Below, one piece after another: positions 20,440-28,916 of a stretch of DNA of 32,151 nt. A program made the position numbers and the translations under genes. Each line of letters opens with the position of its first letter. Positions within the stretch are counted from its first letter, which is position 1. The notes beneath the pieces were generated by a model. That model saw nothing but the letters and a program-made list of their open reading frames with translations, did no database searches and was not told the DNA's origin. Location of the stretch: contig JADJLB010000017.1 in NCBI GenBank assembly GCA_016705685.1, positions 1 through 32,151 on the forward strand, written 5' to 3'. Source of the stretch: Propionivibrio sp. GTDB lineage: Bacteria > Pseudomonadota > Gammaproteobacteria > Burkholderiales > Rhodocyclaceae.

Positions 20440-23163
20440 ATGATCGACACCCGCCCCGACCCCGACCTTCTCCTCGACAAGATCAAGGAAGAGGAGGTTC
20501 GTTCCGCCCGCGGCAAACTGAAAATCTTCTTCGGCGCCTCGGCCGGTGTCGGCAAGACCTACGCCATGCTTTCGGCCGCTCGCCAGCAGACTGATCAAGG
20601 CACGGACGTCGTCATCGGTGTCGTGGAAACCCACGGCCGCAAGGAAACCGAGGCCTTGCTGGCTGGTCTGGAACGATTGCCACTTCGGGACGTGTTTTAC
20701 CGCGACAAGGTGCTGAAGGAGTTCGACATCGACGGCGCGCTGGCCCGCAAGCCGGCGCTGATCCTGATGGACGAACTGGCCCATTCCAACGTCCAGGGCT
20801 CGCGCCATCCCAAGCGCTGGCAGGATGTCGATGAACTGCTGTCGTCCGGCATCGACGTCTACTCGACGATCAATGTCCAGCACCTGGAAACACTCAACGA
20901 CGTGGTGGGCGGTATTACCGGCATCCGGGTGTGGGAGACGGTACCCGACCATGTCTTCGATGCCGCCGATGAGGTGGTCCTGGTCGACCTGCCTCCTGAC
21001 GAGTTGTTGCAGAGGCTGAAGGAAGGCAAGGTCTATCTGCCGCATCAAGCCGAGCGCGCCATCCAGAACTTCTTCCGCAAGGGCAACCTGATTGCGCTGC
21101 GCGAACTTGCCCTGCGCCGTACCGCTGACCGCGTCGATAGCGAGATGATCCAGTATCGGCGCGACAAATCGGTCACACGCGCCTGGCAGACCCGTGAATC
21201 GCTTCTGGCCTGTATCGGCCCCGGAGAAGGCGGCGACCGTATCGTCCGCAGCGCTGCCCGCGTTGCTGCCAAGCTCGACGTTCCTTGGCATGTGATTTAC
21301 GTCGAGACGCCAGAACTCCGACATCTCTCCGAGAAACAGCGCTTGCACATCCTCAAGAATCTCAAGATGGCACAGGAGACAGGGGCAGAGACAGCAAGTC
21401 TTTCAGGTAGCGATGCCGTCGAGACGATCATCGACTATGCCCGGGATCACAACCTTGCCAAGGTCATCGTTGGCCGCGATCATGTGCGGGCCTGGCGACC
21501 GTGGTACCGCTCCTTCGCGGACCGCGTCGGCAAGCATGCGCCAGACCTCGACGTCATCCAGGTCGCGCGCGAGGAATCCCGATCTGACAGGCGACGGGAC
21601 GAGCAAACCGACGATTCGCTGCTTGATCGACTCAAAGCGCCCTGGCAGTCATTTGCCATGAGTGCGGTCCTCTGTGCAATGGCGACAGTTATTGCCATGC
21701 CACTGCATTCGGTATTCGATCTCGCCAACATCGCCATGCTGTTCCTGATGGCGGTCGTACTGGCCGCAGTGCGCTATGGCCTCGGCCCCGCCGTCGCGGC
21801 GGCTTTCCTCAACGTAGCAGCCTTCGATTTCTTCTTCGTGCCACCACGGTTTTCGTTTGCGGTCAGCGATGTGCAATACCTGATGACTTTCGCCGTCATG
21901 CTTGCTGTTGGCCTGGTGACCGCAAAGCTGACTGCGGGACTCAAGTTGCAGGCCCGTGTCGCCAGTCGGCGTGAGCAGCGGATCAGGGCGCTCTACGAAA
22001 TGTCGCGCAACCTTTCAGGTGCGCTGATGCCGGAACAGATCGCCGAAATCAGTCAGCGTTTCGCCGCAAGCGGGTTTGACGCCCGCGCCGCCATCGTGCT
22101 GGCTGACGAAAAGGATCGGTTGCTGGAACCGATACCGGTTCCCGGTGGCGTCCCTGCTGTAGATATGGGCATCAGCCAGTGGTCATTCGACCATGGGACC
22201 GAGGCCGGTTGCGGCACAGATACCCTGTCGGGCAGTCCACTACTCTACATTCCGCTCAAGGCGCCGATGCGTACGCGCGGTGTGCTGGTTCTGGATATTC
22301 GCCATCCACAGCGGCTAATGGCCCCGGAGCAGCGGCGCCTGCTGGATACGTTTGCGCGGCTGATCGCCATTGCCATCGAGCGTGTCCATTACGTTGATGT
22401 AGCCCAAACTACCACCGTGCAAATGGAGTCCGAGAGGCTGCGCAACTCTCTCTTGTCGGCAATCTCTCATGATCTACGCACACCACTTGCCGCACTGGTC
22501 GGCCTGGCCGACTCGATGTCTATGACACAGCCGCCACCGACAGGACAGCAGACCGAGATCGCCATTTCGATGCGTGAGGAAGCCTTGCGCATGAACTCGC
22601 TGGTCAACAATCTGCTCGACATGGCACGCCTGCAATCGGGCGCCGTCAAACTGAACCGGCAATGGCAGCCTCTGGAGGAAGTTGTCGGAAGCGCTATCAA
22701 GGCGACGGGGACGGCCATCGCGCTCCATCGAGTCAGTGTCAATCTGCCAGATGACTTGCCTCTGCTGGAATTCGATGCTGTGCTGATTGAGCGGGTGCTC
22801 TCGAATCTGTTGGAAAATGCTGCCAAATACACCCCGCCCGGAAGCCAGATAGTGATCGGTGCCATGAATGTCGCCCGAGACCATGTTGATATTTGGGTCG
22901 AAGATAACGGCCCCGGTTTGCCGGCGGGAAAGGAAGAAGAGATATTCAATAAGTTCGCGCGTGGGCAAAAGGAGAGTGCGACACCAGGAGTCGGCCTCGG
23001 CTTGGCCATTTGTCGCGCCATTGTCGAAGCACATGGTGGCAGTATCCGGGCCGAGAACCGACGCGACGGTGGGGCGCGCTTTGTATTCTCCCTGTCCTGC
23101 GGCAATCCACCGGTGGTCGATACAACGGGGGCGGACCTTGCAAGTGAGGAAATCCAGAGATGA
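20440..23163 (+). CDS. kdpD: Sensor histidine kinase KdpD
   Basis: KdpD senses low potassium and osmotic stress and phosphorylates KdpE. Domains over 907 residues: KdpD N-terminal domain with Walker A-like GASAGVGKT (32-40); a UspA-like domain (about 240-370, starting RESLLACIGPGEGG); four membrane helices of the DUF4118 type (about 405-500, including ANIAMLFLMAVVLAAVRYG and FDFFFVPPRFSF); a GAF-like domain (about 520-650); and the kinase core with His677 in ISHDLRTPL, N-box NLLENAAKYTP, and GLGLAICRAIVEAHGG. The coding end overlaps kdpE by 4 nt. The architecture is complete. Confidence 0.96.
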   Translation: MIDTRPDPDLLLDKIKEEEVRSARGKLKIFFGASAGVGKTYAMLSAARQQTDQGTDVVIGVVETHGRKETEALLAGLERLPLRDVFYRDKVLKEFDIDGALARKPALILMDELAHSNVQGSRHPKRWQDVDELLSSGIDVYSTINVQHLETLNDVVGGITGIRVWETVPDHVFDAADEVVLVDLPPDELLQRLKEGKVYLPHQAERAIQNFFRKGNLIALRELALRRTADRVDSEMIQYRRDKSVTRAWQTRESLLACIGPGEGGDRIVRSAARVAAKLDVPWHVIYVETPELRHLSEKQRLHILKNLKMAQETGAETASLSGSDAVETIIDYARDHNLAKVIVGRDHVRAWRPWYRSFADRVGKHAPDLDVIQVAREESRSDRRRDEQTDDSLLDRLKAPWQSFAMSAVLCAMATVIAMPLHSVFDLANIAMLFLMAVVLAAVRYGLGPAVAAAFLNVAAFDFFFVPPRFSFAVSDVQYLMTFAVMLAVGLVTAKLTAGLKLQARVASRREQRIRALYEMSRNLSGALMPEQIAEISQRFAASGFDARAAIVLADEKDRLLEPIPVPGGVPAVDMGISQWSFDHGTEAGCGTDTLSGSPLLYIPLKAPMRTRGVLVLDIRHPQRLMAPEQRRLLDTFARLIAIAIERVHYVDVAQTTTVQMESERLRNSLLSAISHDLRTPLAALVGLADSMSMTQPPPTGQQTEIAISMREEALRMNSLVNNLLDMARLQSGAVKLNRQWQPLEEVVGSAIKATGTAIALHRVSVNLPDDLPLLEFDAVLIERVLSNLLENAAKYTPPGSQIVIGAMNVARDHVDIWVEDNGPGLPAGKEEEIFNKFARGQKESATPGVGLGLAICRAIVEAHGGSIRAENRRDGGARFVFSLSCGNPPVVDTTGADLASEEIQR

Positions 23164-23852
23164 GCGAACCGCTGCCAGTTGTCATCATCATTGAGGACGA
23201 ACCTAATCTCAGACGTTTCGTCAGGATGTCGCTGGAAGCTGAAGGCTGCGTCGTCCACGAAGCCGATTCCATGCAGCGCGGACTGATCGAGACCGGTACG
23301 CGCAAACCGGACATGGTGGTACTCGACCTTGGCCTGCCGGATGGAGACGGCGTGGATTTCATACGCGACCTGCGTACCTGGTCAGACATCCCCATCATCG
23401 TGCTCTCGGCCCGGACGACCGAAGCCGACAAGGTCGGTGCCCTGGACGCGGGCGCCGATGATTACCTGACCAAACCCTTTGGTGCGGCGGAACTGCTGGC
23501 TCGCGTACGGGCCCATTTGCGGCGTCGCTCCAGCGCCGGCGCCAGTGGCTCGACGGTATTTGAGTTTGGCAAGATACGTGTTGACCTTGGCAAGCGGATT
23601 GTCGAGCGTGGTGGAGAGCCACTGCACCTGACCCCTATTGAGTATCGGCTACTGGTCTATCTGATCACCCATCCTGACAGCGTCCTGACTCACCGCCAAC
23701 TGCTCAATTCCGTGTGGGGGCCATCCCATTCCGATGACAGCCATTACGTTCGGGTCTATATGGGGATGTTACGCAAGAAGATCGAAGATGATCCGTCGCA
23801 GCCAAGACACATCGTAACGGAAGCCGGCGTAGGTTATCGGTTTATTGCCTGA
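23160..23852 (+). CDS. kdpE: Response regulator KdpE
   Basis: KdpE is the OmpR/PhoB-type activator of kdpFABC. The 230-residue protein has the receiver domain (1-120) with acidic residues in IIEDEP, phospho-acceptor Asp56 (VVLDLGLPDGDG), the switch Thr/Ser region VLSART and Lys106 (DYLTKPFG). A winged-helix DNA-binding domain follows (about 130-228, ending EAGVGYRFIA). The ATG sits inside the kdpD stop (ATGA), so both proteins are made in step. It probably binds the T-rich site in front of the operon. Confidence 0.96.
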   Translation: MSEPLPVVIIIEDEPNLRRFVRMSLEAEGCVVHEADSMQRGLIETGTRKPDMVVLDLGLPDGDGVDFIRDLRTWSDIPIIVLSARTTEADKVGALDAGADDYLTKPFGAAELLARVRAHLRRRSSAGASGSTVFEFGKIRVDLGKRIVERGGEPLHLTPIEYRLLVYLITHPDSVLTHRQLLNSVWGPSHSDDSHYVRVYMGMLRKKIEDDPSQPRHIVTEAGVGYRFIA

Positions 23853-24125
23853 AGAAGCGCTTGTCAATCAAAATTCATAAGTGAAGAGCCGGCTTAGGCC
23901 CGAGGTCTGAATAGCCCCGGAATCTTGAACGGCAGGTTTCCGATCCGTGAGTTGTCAAAGGGATCGCAACCGTCATCAGGCCGGTATGGGCACAGAGTAC
24001 GTATTCGCGCATTTTCGATGATTCAAGCAGTATTGTGTCGAGTCAATAGCCAACCAATAAACTGACGTCGCTTGGCAGCTTCGATGCGGAGCTGCGACAG
24101 ACTACCCAATCCGACAGGAGCCGAA
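23853..24125. other. Intergenic region between kdpE and the SDR gene
   Basis: I see no gene and no strong hairpin terminator in these 273 bases. The right end contains an AT-richer patch (TAGCCAACCAATAAACTG, about 24048-24065) that may hold a promoter for the SDR gene, and a good ribosome site (ACAGGAG, about 24115-24121) before ATG 24126. Confidence 0.4.
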
Positions 24126-24951
24126 ATGAACACAAACATAAGCAACAATCCGGGAAAGAGTGCGGGCAAAAGCGTGGAAAGGAAAGTTGCGATCATCACC
24201 GGCGGCAGTCGTGGCCTGGGCAGGAATACGGCCCTTCATCTGGCACGCAAAGGGGTGGATGTCATCATCACCTTTCGCAGCCGGCAGTCTGAAGCCGACA
24301 CGGTCGTGGCTGAAATCGTGGAACTTGGAGGCAAGGCGGTGGCGCTGCCGCTCGATGTCGGTAACAGCAAATCGTTTGCCGAATTTGTTGAACGCATTGG
24401 CGCTACGCTGCGTACGCATTGGCAACGCGACAGCTTCGACTATCTGGTCAATAACGCGGGCATCGGCATTCACGCTAGTTTTGCCGAGACGTCCGAAGCG
24501 CAGTTCGACGAGTTGATGAACGTCCACTTCAAGGGCACGTTCTTCCTGACGCAAGCGCTGTTGCCATTGATCGTCGATGGTGGCCGTATCGTCAATCTCT
24601 CGAGCGGCCTGGCACGTTTTGCCTTGCCCGGTTTCGCGGCTTATGCGGCAATGAAGGGTGCCATCGAGGTGTTGACGCGTTACCCGGCCAAGGAGCTTGG
24701 CCCGCGCGGCATCGCGGTAAACACCGTGGCGCCGGGTGCCATCGAGACCGACTTCGGCGGAGGGCAGGTGCGCGACAACGCCCAGTTGAATGCGCAAATT
24801 GCCGCTCAAACCGCGTTGGGGCGCGTCGGGGTGCCGGACGATATTGGCGGTGTTGGACGATATTGGCGGTGTTATCGCTTCCCTGTTGTCGGACGACAAT
24901 CGCTGGATCAACGGGCAACGCCTGGAAGCGTCAGGCGGTATCTTTTTGTAG
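24126..24951 (+). pseudogene. SDR-family oxidoreductase broken by a 19-bp tandem duplication
   Basis: A short-chain dehydrogenase/reductase that would use NAD(P)H on an unidentified carbonyl or alcohol substrate. From ATG 24126 it shows the Rossmann motif TGGSRGLG (about 24-31), the NNAG motif, catalytic Ser in NLSSGLARF and the YxxxK pair (YAAMK), then PGAIETDFGG. Near its 3' end the 19-bp unit GGACGATATTGGCGGTGTT is present twice (24836-24873), which shifts the frame. Removing one copy restores GGVIASLLSDDNRWINGQR and the normal SDR ending EASGGIFL with stop TAG 24949. As written, the frame runs on to 25055. This is not a homopolymer error, so it may be a true mutation or an assembly artefact. 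Confidence 0.85.
24836..24873 (+). repeat. 19-bp perfect tandem duplication in the SDR gene
   Basis: Two adjacent identical copies of GGACGATATTGGCGGTGTT (24836-24854 and 24855-24873). The unit length is not a multiple of three, so the second copy disrupts the SDR frame. Only one copy fits the protein family. Confidence 0.95.
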
Positions 24952-24958
24952 CCTTGGA

Positions 24959-25011
24959 ATTGGCTGCGGATCGGGGGGCGTCAAGGCGGCACGCATGGCG
25001 GCAGGGTTTGG
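24959..25011 (+). pseudogene. 53-bp fragment of a glutathione reductase gene
   Basis: This stretch translates to [18 protein letters not shown] and matches gor positions 26260-26312 base for base except for about seven changes. It starts eight bases after the SDR stop and ends ten bases before the stop codon of the Fic remnant. It corresponds to the FAD-binding GxGxxG part of glutathione reductase and has no start codon or remaining gene, so it is a relic of a second gor copy. Confidence 0.85.
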
Positions 25012-25020
25012 CCAAGGCTC

Positions 25021-25906
25021 TTATGCTTCTGCTGCCGGCAGGTTTTCTGCAGTGAGGATGCCGTAGAGCGGCACGTTGATGTAGTAGTTGCTGCGGCCAA
25101 TCTTGCGTTTCGCAAGGAAGCCGGTGGCCGTCAGTGCCTCCAGATATTTGGTGGCGGTCAGGCGCGACACCTTGAGGTCGTGCTCAACGAACTCGATCTT
25201 GGTGTAGGGATAGGAAAACAGGTTGTTGATCAGGTCCTGACTGTAGAAACGATGCGTGGCGCGAATGCGGTGCTTGTAGTCCATAAGCAGCGCTTTGATG
25301 GCCTGAATGGTGGCGATGCCTTCGGCGGCGGTGTGCTCGACAGCTGGTCATCAGCGCTTCGACCACGGTAGCGTCCTGCGGTGGGGTATAGACGGTGCGG
25401 CCGCCATCGCCCTTGAGCGCAGTGCCGGGCAGCTTGCGGAAGCCGGCGCGATTCTTTTCCAGCTCGGCCTGGATTTGCAGGATGTGATTGTTGGTGAGCA
25501 AGCCGCTCGTGCGTACGGCGTCGAAACCGACCCGCAGCGCCTGGCGGTAGTGCGCAACCTCCTTGGTGGCAGCGCTGCCGGCAGCCTCGGGAAAAGCGAC
25601 TTCACGGAACAGTTCGTCGTGGGTGGTGACGATGTTCTCGATCTCGGAGCTGTCCTTGGCCTCCTGGAGGCCCAGCGTGCTGATCAGGATGCCTTGATTC
25701 GGCATCGAGGCGGCGACACCCTTGAGCTCGGCCAGCTCGCGGCTGGCGGCATTGAGTTGCTTGAGGATGTCCGGCCGGTCAAATCGATCCGGTCGCAGGG
25801 TAATCAGGGCTTGATATGTATAGAAATAGACGTATTTATATACATGTTTGTCTCGGCAAGTAAAGCTTTGTGCATTTGCGGGTTCATTTCCCCACCACGC
25901 CGTCAA
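25021..25906 (-). pseudogene. Fic-family protein lacking its catalytic core
   Basis: The N-terminal half (about 25800-25345) matches Fic proteins with an N-terminal inhibitory helix: SSEIEN at residues 86-91 fits the (S/T)xxxE(G/N) motif, followed by IVTTHDELF and FRKLPGTALKGDGG. The C-terminal half (25340-25021, other frame) matches the winged-helix end: AVEHTAAEGIATIQAI, FYSQDLINNLFSYPYTKIEF and KVSRLTATKYLEALTATGF. The part between, which should carry the HPFxxGNGR AMP-transfer motif (roughly 100 residues), is missing, with the junction near 25343. The remnant cannot transfer AMP. The start is uncertain; the frame overlaps the upstream restriction-gene tail. Such Fic genes often accompany restriction systems. 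Confidence 0.8.
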
Positions 25907-26132
25907 TCATCTTCGCAAGCTCGGTTTCGACCTTTTCCTCAAGTTTCTCCTGCATCTGGAACACACTGGCGAACTCGGCGAACGCCCAGCGCCCGTAGGT
26001 GCCGAGGAGATTCACGCCGGCGGCCCGATGGGTGTCCGTGGTCGATTTCTCTTCCTTGGCATCCTCGCGCCGATAGCCTTTGATTTGGACGACCCGTCGG
26101 AGCAATTCATCCGGCCAACGAATTGACGCTGC
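25884..26132 (-). pseudogene. C-terminal remnant of a restriction endonuclease (Res type)
   Basis: About 80 codons ([18 protein letters not shown], then NLLGTYGRWAFAEF and a helical tail ending KMIDGVVGK, stop TGA at 25884). The LGTYGRWAFAEF block is the typical C-terminus of large DEAD-box restriction endonucleases, from a family other than the one at the left edge. The N-terminal bulk is absent: just upstream the sequence turns into an SDR-like fragment. It is followed at once by the Fic remnant on the same strand, as in an old restriction-plus-Fic operon. Confidence 0.7.
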
Positions 26133-26134
26133 CC

Positions 26135-26167
26135 CTTCGACTATCTGGTCAATAGCGCGGGTATTGG
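26135..26167 (+). pseudogene. Short SDR-gene fragment next to gor
   Basis: These 33 bases begin with a 20-base perfect match (CTTCGACTATCTGGTCAATA) to the SDR gene at 24434 and continue with about 90 percent identity through the NNAGIG coding motif (here NSAGIG). No other part of an SDR gene is present. It marks where a second SDR copy was cut off, immediately before the intact gor gene. Confidence 0.65.
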
Positions 26168-26229
26168 CTGCGGCCGGGAACATCTGCCGGTCTGATAGAC
26201 TGATGTCTGTCGATCAGGAGGAACACGCT

Positions 26230-27588
26230 GTGCAAAATCGTGACTACGATCTGTTTGTCATTGGCGCCGGATCGGGCGGCGTCAGAGCGGCGCGCATGGC
26301 GGCAGGGTTTGGCGCCCGGGTTGCGGTTGCCGAAGACCGCTATATGGGCGGCACCTGTGTCAACGTGGGGTGCGTGCCGAAAAAACTTTACGTATACGCG
26401 GCCGAATTCGGCAAATCCTTCAAGGATGCCCAAAACTTCGGCTGGAAGAGTGAATCGCCCGCGTTCGACTGGCCCACGCTCCGCGACAACAAGAAGGCGG
26501 AAATTTCGCGCCTCAACTCAATTTATGACAAGCTATTGGCCGGCGTAAAAGCCGATGTGATCAATGGCCGTGCGCGTATCGTCGATGCCCATACCGTGGC
26601 GGTCGGCGAGCAGCGCTATACGGCCGAAAGGATTCTGATCGCCACCGGCGGCTGGCCGCATATCCCCAAGTTTCCTGGCAGCGAGCTGGCCATCAGCTCG
26701 AACGAGGTGTTCGACCTGGAGCGTTTCCCCCAAGCGTCTGGCCATTGTCGGGGCGGCTATATCGCCGTCGAATTCGCCGGCATCTTCAACGGCCTGGGCG
26801 CCAAGGTCACCCAGCTTTACCGCGGCCCGCTCTTCCTGCGGGGCTTCGACGCCGATATCCGCGCGCACGCCGCGCAGGAAATCAGAAAGACCGGCGTCGA
26901 CTTGCGCTTCGACATCAATGTGCAGTCCATCGCCACGGTGCACAGCGGCTTGCGGGTTCATCTGACCGACGGCAGCGCGATCGAAGTCGATGCCGTGCTC
27001 TACGCTACGGGGCGCAAGGCCAATCTGGACGGCCTGGGTCTGGAGAACGTGAACGTGAAAATCGGCGACGCCGGCACCATCGTGGTCGACGACGAATACC
27101 GAACTTCGGAACCCAGCATTTTTGCCCTCGGCGATGTCACCGGCGGTATCGAACTGACGCCGGTTGCGTTGGCTGAAGGCATGTCGTTCGCCCGGCGCCA
27201 GTTTGGCGGGCTGGAAAACGCCGTTGATTACGAGTTCATCCCGACGGCCGTTTTTTGCCAGCCGAACATTGGTACCGTCGGGTTGACCGAGGACGAGGCA
27301 CGCGCCCGATTCGGGAAGCTCCGCGTGTTCAAATCCGCCTTCAAGCCCATGAAACACACTATGAGCGGGCGCGACGAACAGACCTTCATGAAGCTGATTG
27401 TCGATCAGGCCAGCGACCGCGTGGTCGGCGCACACATGATGGGGCCGGATGCCGGCGAGATCATGCAGGGCATCGCCATCGCCCTGCGCGCGGGCGCGAC
27501 CAAAGCCCTCTTCGACACGACCATCGGCATCCACCCCACCGCCGCCGAGGAGTTCGTCACCATGCGTGAAGTGTGGCGGGAAGACTGA
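26230..27588 (+). CDS. gor: Glutathione reductase (NADPH), with paired compensating indels
   Basis: This 452-residue FAD enzyme reduces glutathione disulfide with NADPH. The GTG start at 26230 lies eight bases after AGGAGG. FAD-binding GAGSGG (12-17), redox disulfide Cys43/Cys48 ([13 protein letters not shown]), ALGDVTGG, and the C-terminal catalytic-His stretch [11 protein letters not shown] are present. Residues 167-174 read QASGHCRG instead of the expected KRLAIVGG of the NADPH-binding fold. The cause is one extra C in CCCCC (26727-26731) and one missing G in GGGG (26750-26753); undoing both restores [18 protein letters not shown]. The frame is net unchanged, a hallmark of sequencing error. 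An upstream ATG (26203) is less likely. Confidence 0.93.
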   Translation: MQNRDYDLFVIGAGSGGVRAARMAAGFGARVAVAEDRYMGGTCVNVGCVPKKLYVYAAEFGKSFKDAQNFGWKSESPAFDWPTLRDNKKAEISRLNSIYDKLLAGVKADVINGRARIVDAHTVAVGEQRYTAERILIATGGWPHIPKFPGSELAISSNEVFDLERFPQASGHCRGGYIAVEFAGIFNGLGAKVTQLYRGPLFLRGFDADIRAHAAQEIRKTGVDLRFDINVQSIATVHSGLRVHLTDGSAIEVDAVLYATGRKANLDGLGLENVNVKIGDAGTIVVDDEYRTSEPSIFALGDVTGGIELTPVALAEGMSFARRQFGGLENAVDYEFIPTAVFCQPNIGTVGLTEDEARARFGKLRVFKSAFKPMKHTMSGRDEQTFMKLIVDQASDRVVGAHMMGPDAGEIMQGIAIALRAGATKALFDTTIGIHPTAAEEFVTMREVWRED

Positions 27589-27609
27589 GCACGGTGGCGG
27601 TCTCTCGTT

Positions 27610-27624
27610 AGCCGCTCAGCGGCT
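27610..27624. terminator. Small hairpin between convergent gor and peroxiredoxin genes
   Basis: AGCCGC-TCA-GCGGCT forms a 6-bp perfect stem with a 3-base loop, spanning the stop codon of the peroxiredoxin gene and lying 21 bases after the gor stop. No U-run follows on either strand, so it is only a weak candidate for a two-way terminator. Confidence 0.3.
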
Positions 27625-28140
27625 CTTGAGGTAGTTCAGCATCGTGTCGGCGTCGGAGACTTCGAAGGGGTCGGTCGGGCAGTTGTCCTGGAAGCCCGGC
27701 TCGATAAACATCTTCTTGATTTCTCCGTTTTCGACATACATCGAATAACGCCAACTGCGCTGGCCGAAACCGAGGTTGTTCTTGTCGACCAGCATGCCCA
27801 TCTTGCGGGTGAATTCGCCGTTGCCATCCGGCAGCAGGAAGACATTCTTCGCGTTCTGACTCTTGCCCCACTGGAACATGACGAATGCGTCATTGACCGA
27901 AACGCAGACGACCGCATCAACGCCCTGCGCCTGGAAGTCGGCATAGAGTTCCTCATAGCGGGGCAGGTGGACGTCGAGCAGGTCGGGGTGAATGCGCCGG
28001 GCAAGGGAAAATACGACGACATTCCTGCCCTTGAAGATATTGTCGCTGCTCAGATCTTTCCACTCGAAGGGGTTTGGACCACCCAGCGCGTCATTGCGTA
28101 CTCGGGTCTTGAAGGTGACGTTGGGGATATGGCTACGCAT
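27616..28140 (-). CDS. Prx5-type peroxiredoxin, active-site region frame-scrambled
   Basis: A 174-residue AhpC/TSA-family peroxiredoxin (Prx5 type) that reduces peroxides using glutathione or thioredoxin. It starts at ATG 28140 behind GGAGAAAC and begins MRSHIPNVTFKTRV. Residues 47-56 read ARRIHPDLLD where the family has PGAFTPTCST with the peroxidatic cysteine. That correct sequence is visible in the neighbouring frame (GAFTPTCSTS). It is restored by removing one base in the GGG at 27999-28001 and adding one at 27969-27970. The rest (VSVNDAFVM, RSWRYSMYVENG, EPGFQDNCPTDPFEVSD) is perfect. Convergent with gor, which would supply reduced glutathione. Very likely a sequencing error, not a dead enzyme. 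Confidence 0.9.
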   Translation of the reverse strand: MRSHIPNVTFKTRVRNDALGGPNPFEWKDLSSDNIFKGRNVVVFSLARRIHPDLLDVHLPRYEELYADFQAQGVDAVVCVSVNDAFVMFQWGKSQNAKNVFLLPDGNGEFTRKMGMLVDKNNLGFGQRSWRYSMYVENGEIKKMFIEPGFQDNCPTDPFEVSDADTMLNYLKSR

Positions 28141-28227
28141 TTTGTTTCTCCATCGTTGGTTTGAAAAATCGGGGGCGCTCAGGCTTCTGCCCGGAATTAT
28201 TGCATGGGGTGATTCACTGGCGTTTGC

Positions 28228-28717
28228 CTACCTTGATGCTGCGCGCCACACAAGTAATCCGATAACGATGAACCACGACCCGCCAAATATTATCGGAATC
28301 CACCTCGCCGGAAGTGCGCCAAAAAACTCGGTCAGGCGATCCGGGCCAAGAGGCGCGAGGGTTAGCCCGGAAATCCGGTTGATTTCGACGACCAAAGCCG
28401 CGCGTTCCGGCAATAAATCTCGCGATAGAACTTTCAACGCGGCATTTACTGCACCTAACACCACAAAGCAAAGACAAAGGCCGACGACTGGAATCGAAAA
28501 AAAGGAACACCCTGGCAGCGAGATGAGCCGACGCGTAATCAGTCGTGAGCAAGGTCGCAACGGCGACAAACAGGAACGATTGCGACGTAGCCAGCCAACT
28601 GATTCGATGATTGATCAAATTGAGTTCGTGGCCGATCTTGACTTCGACCAGATGGCTTATCTCGAGCAAATGCTGACCACGATATTCGTCTGTGCTCATT
28701 TTGGTCGTTGCTGGCAT
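28228..28717 (-). CDS. Unknown three-helix membrane protein (one-base frameshift)
   Basis: I do not recognise the family. From ATG 28717 (AGGAG 9 bases upstream) the protein starts MPATTKMSTDEYRG, with a polar helical N-terminus (HLLEISHLVEVKIGHELNLI). Three hydrophobic helices follow: LATSQSFLFVAVATLL, IPVVGLCLCFVVLGAVNAAL and WIPIIFGGSWFIVIGLLVW. The frame changes in a run of seven As (28497-28503; Ts on the coding strand). Removing one base joins both halves into about 162 residues ending WRAASR. It is transcribed away from the ArsP-type gene. A function cannot be inferred. Confidence 0.6.
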
Positions 28718-28916
28718 TGCGGTTCTCCTGTTGCCCGCTTTCAGTCGTTTAGCATGTTGCCATAAAGCCGACGTTTGATAAACTGATCCACGGAGGATCA
28801 TAATACAGTCAACGTCGATCGCTAGTATTCAGGTCGTCTGCTTCGCAAGTAGGCGCATCCTTTACCGGTTTCCCGTTTCCAGGGCAGGACGTCAATCACG
28901 CCAATTGAGGCTGACA

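Noticed and set aside
25829-25887. 27-codon frame overlapping the Res-tail stop (MNPQMHKALL...)
   Set aside because: It begins in an ATGA overlap but ends at once and has no motif; more likely the damaged start of the Fic gene.
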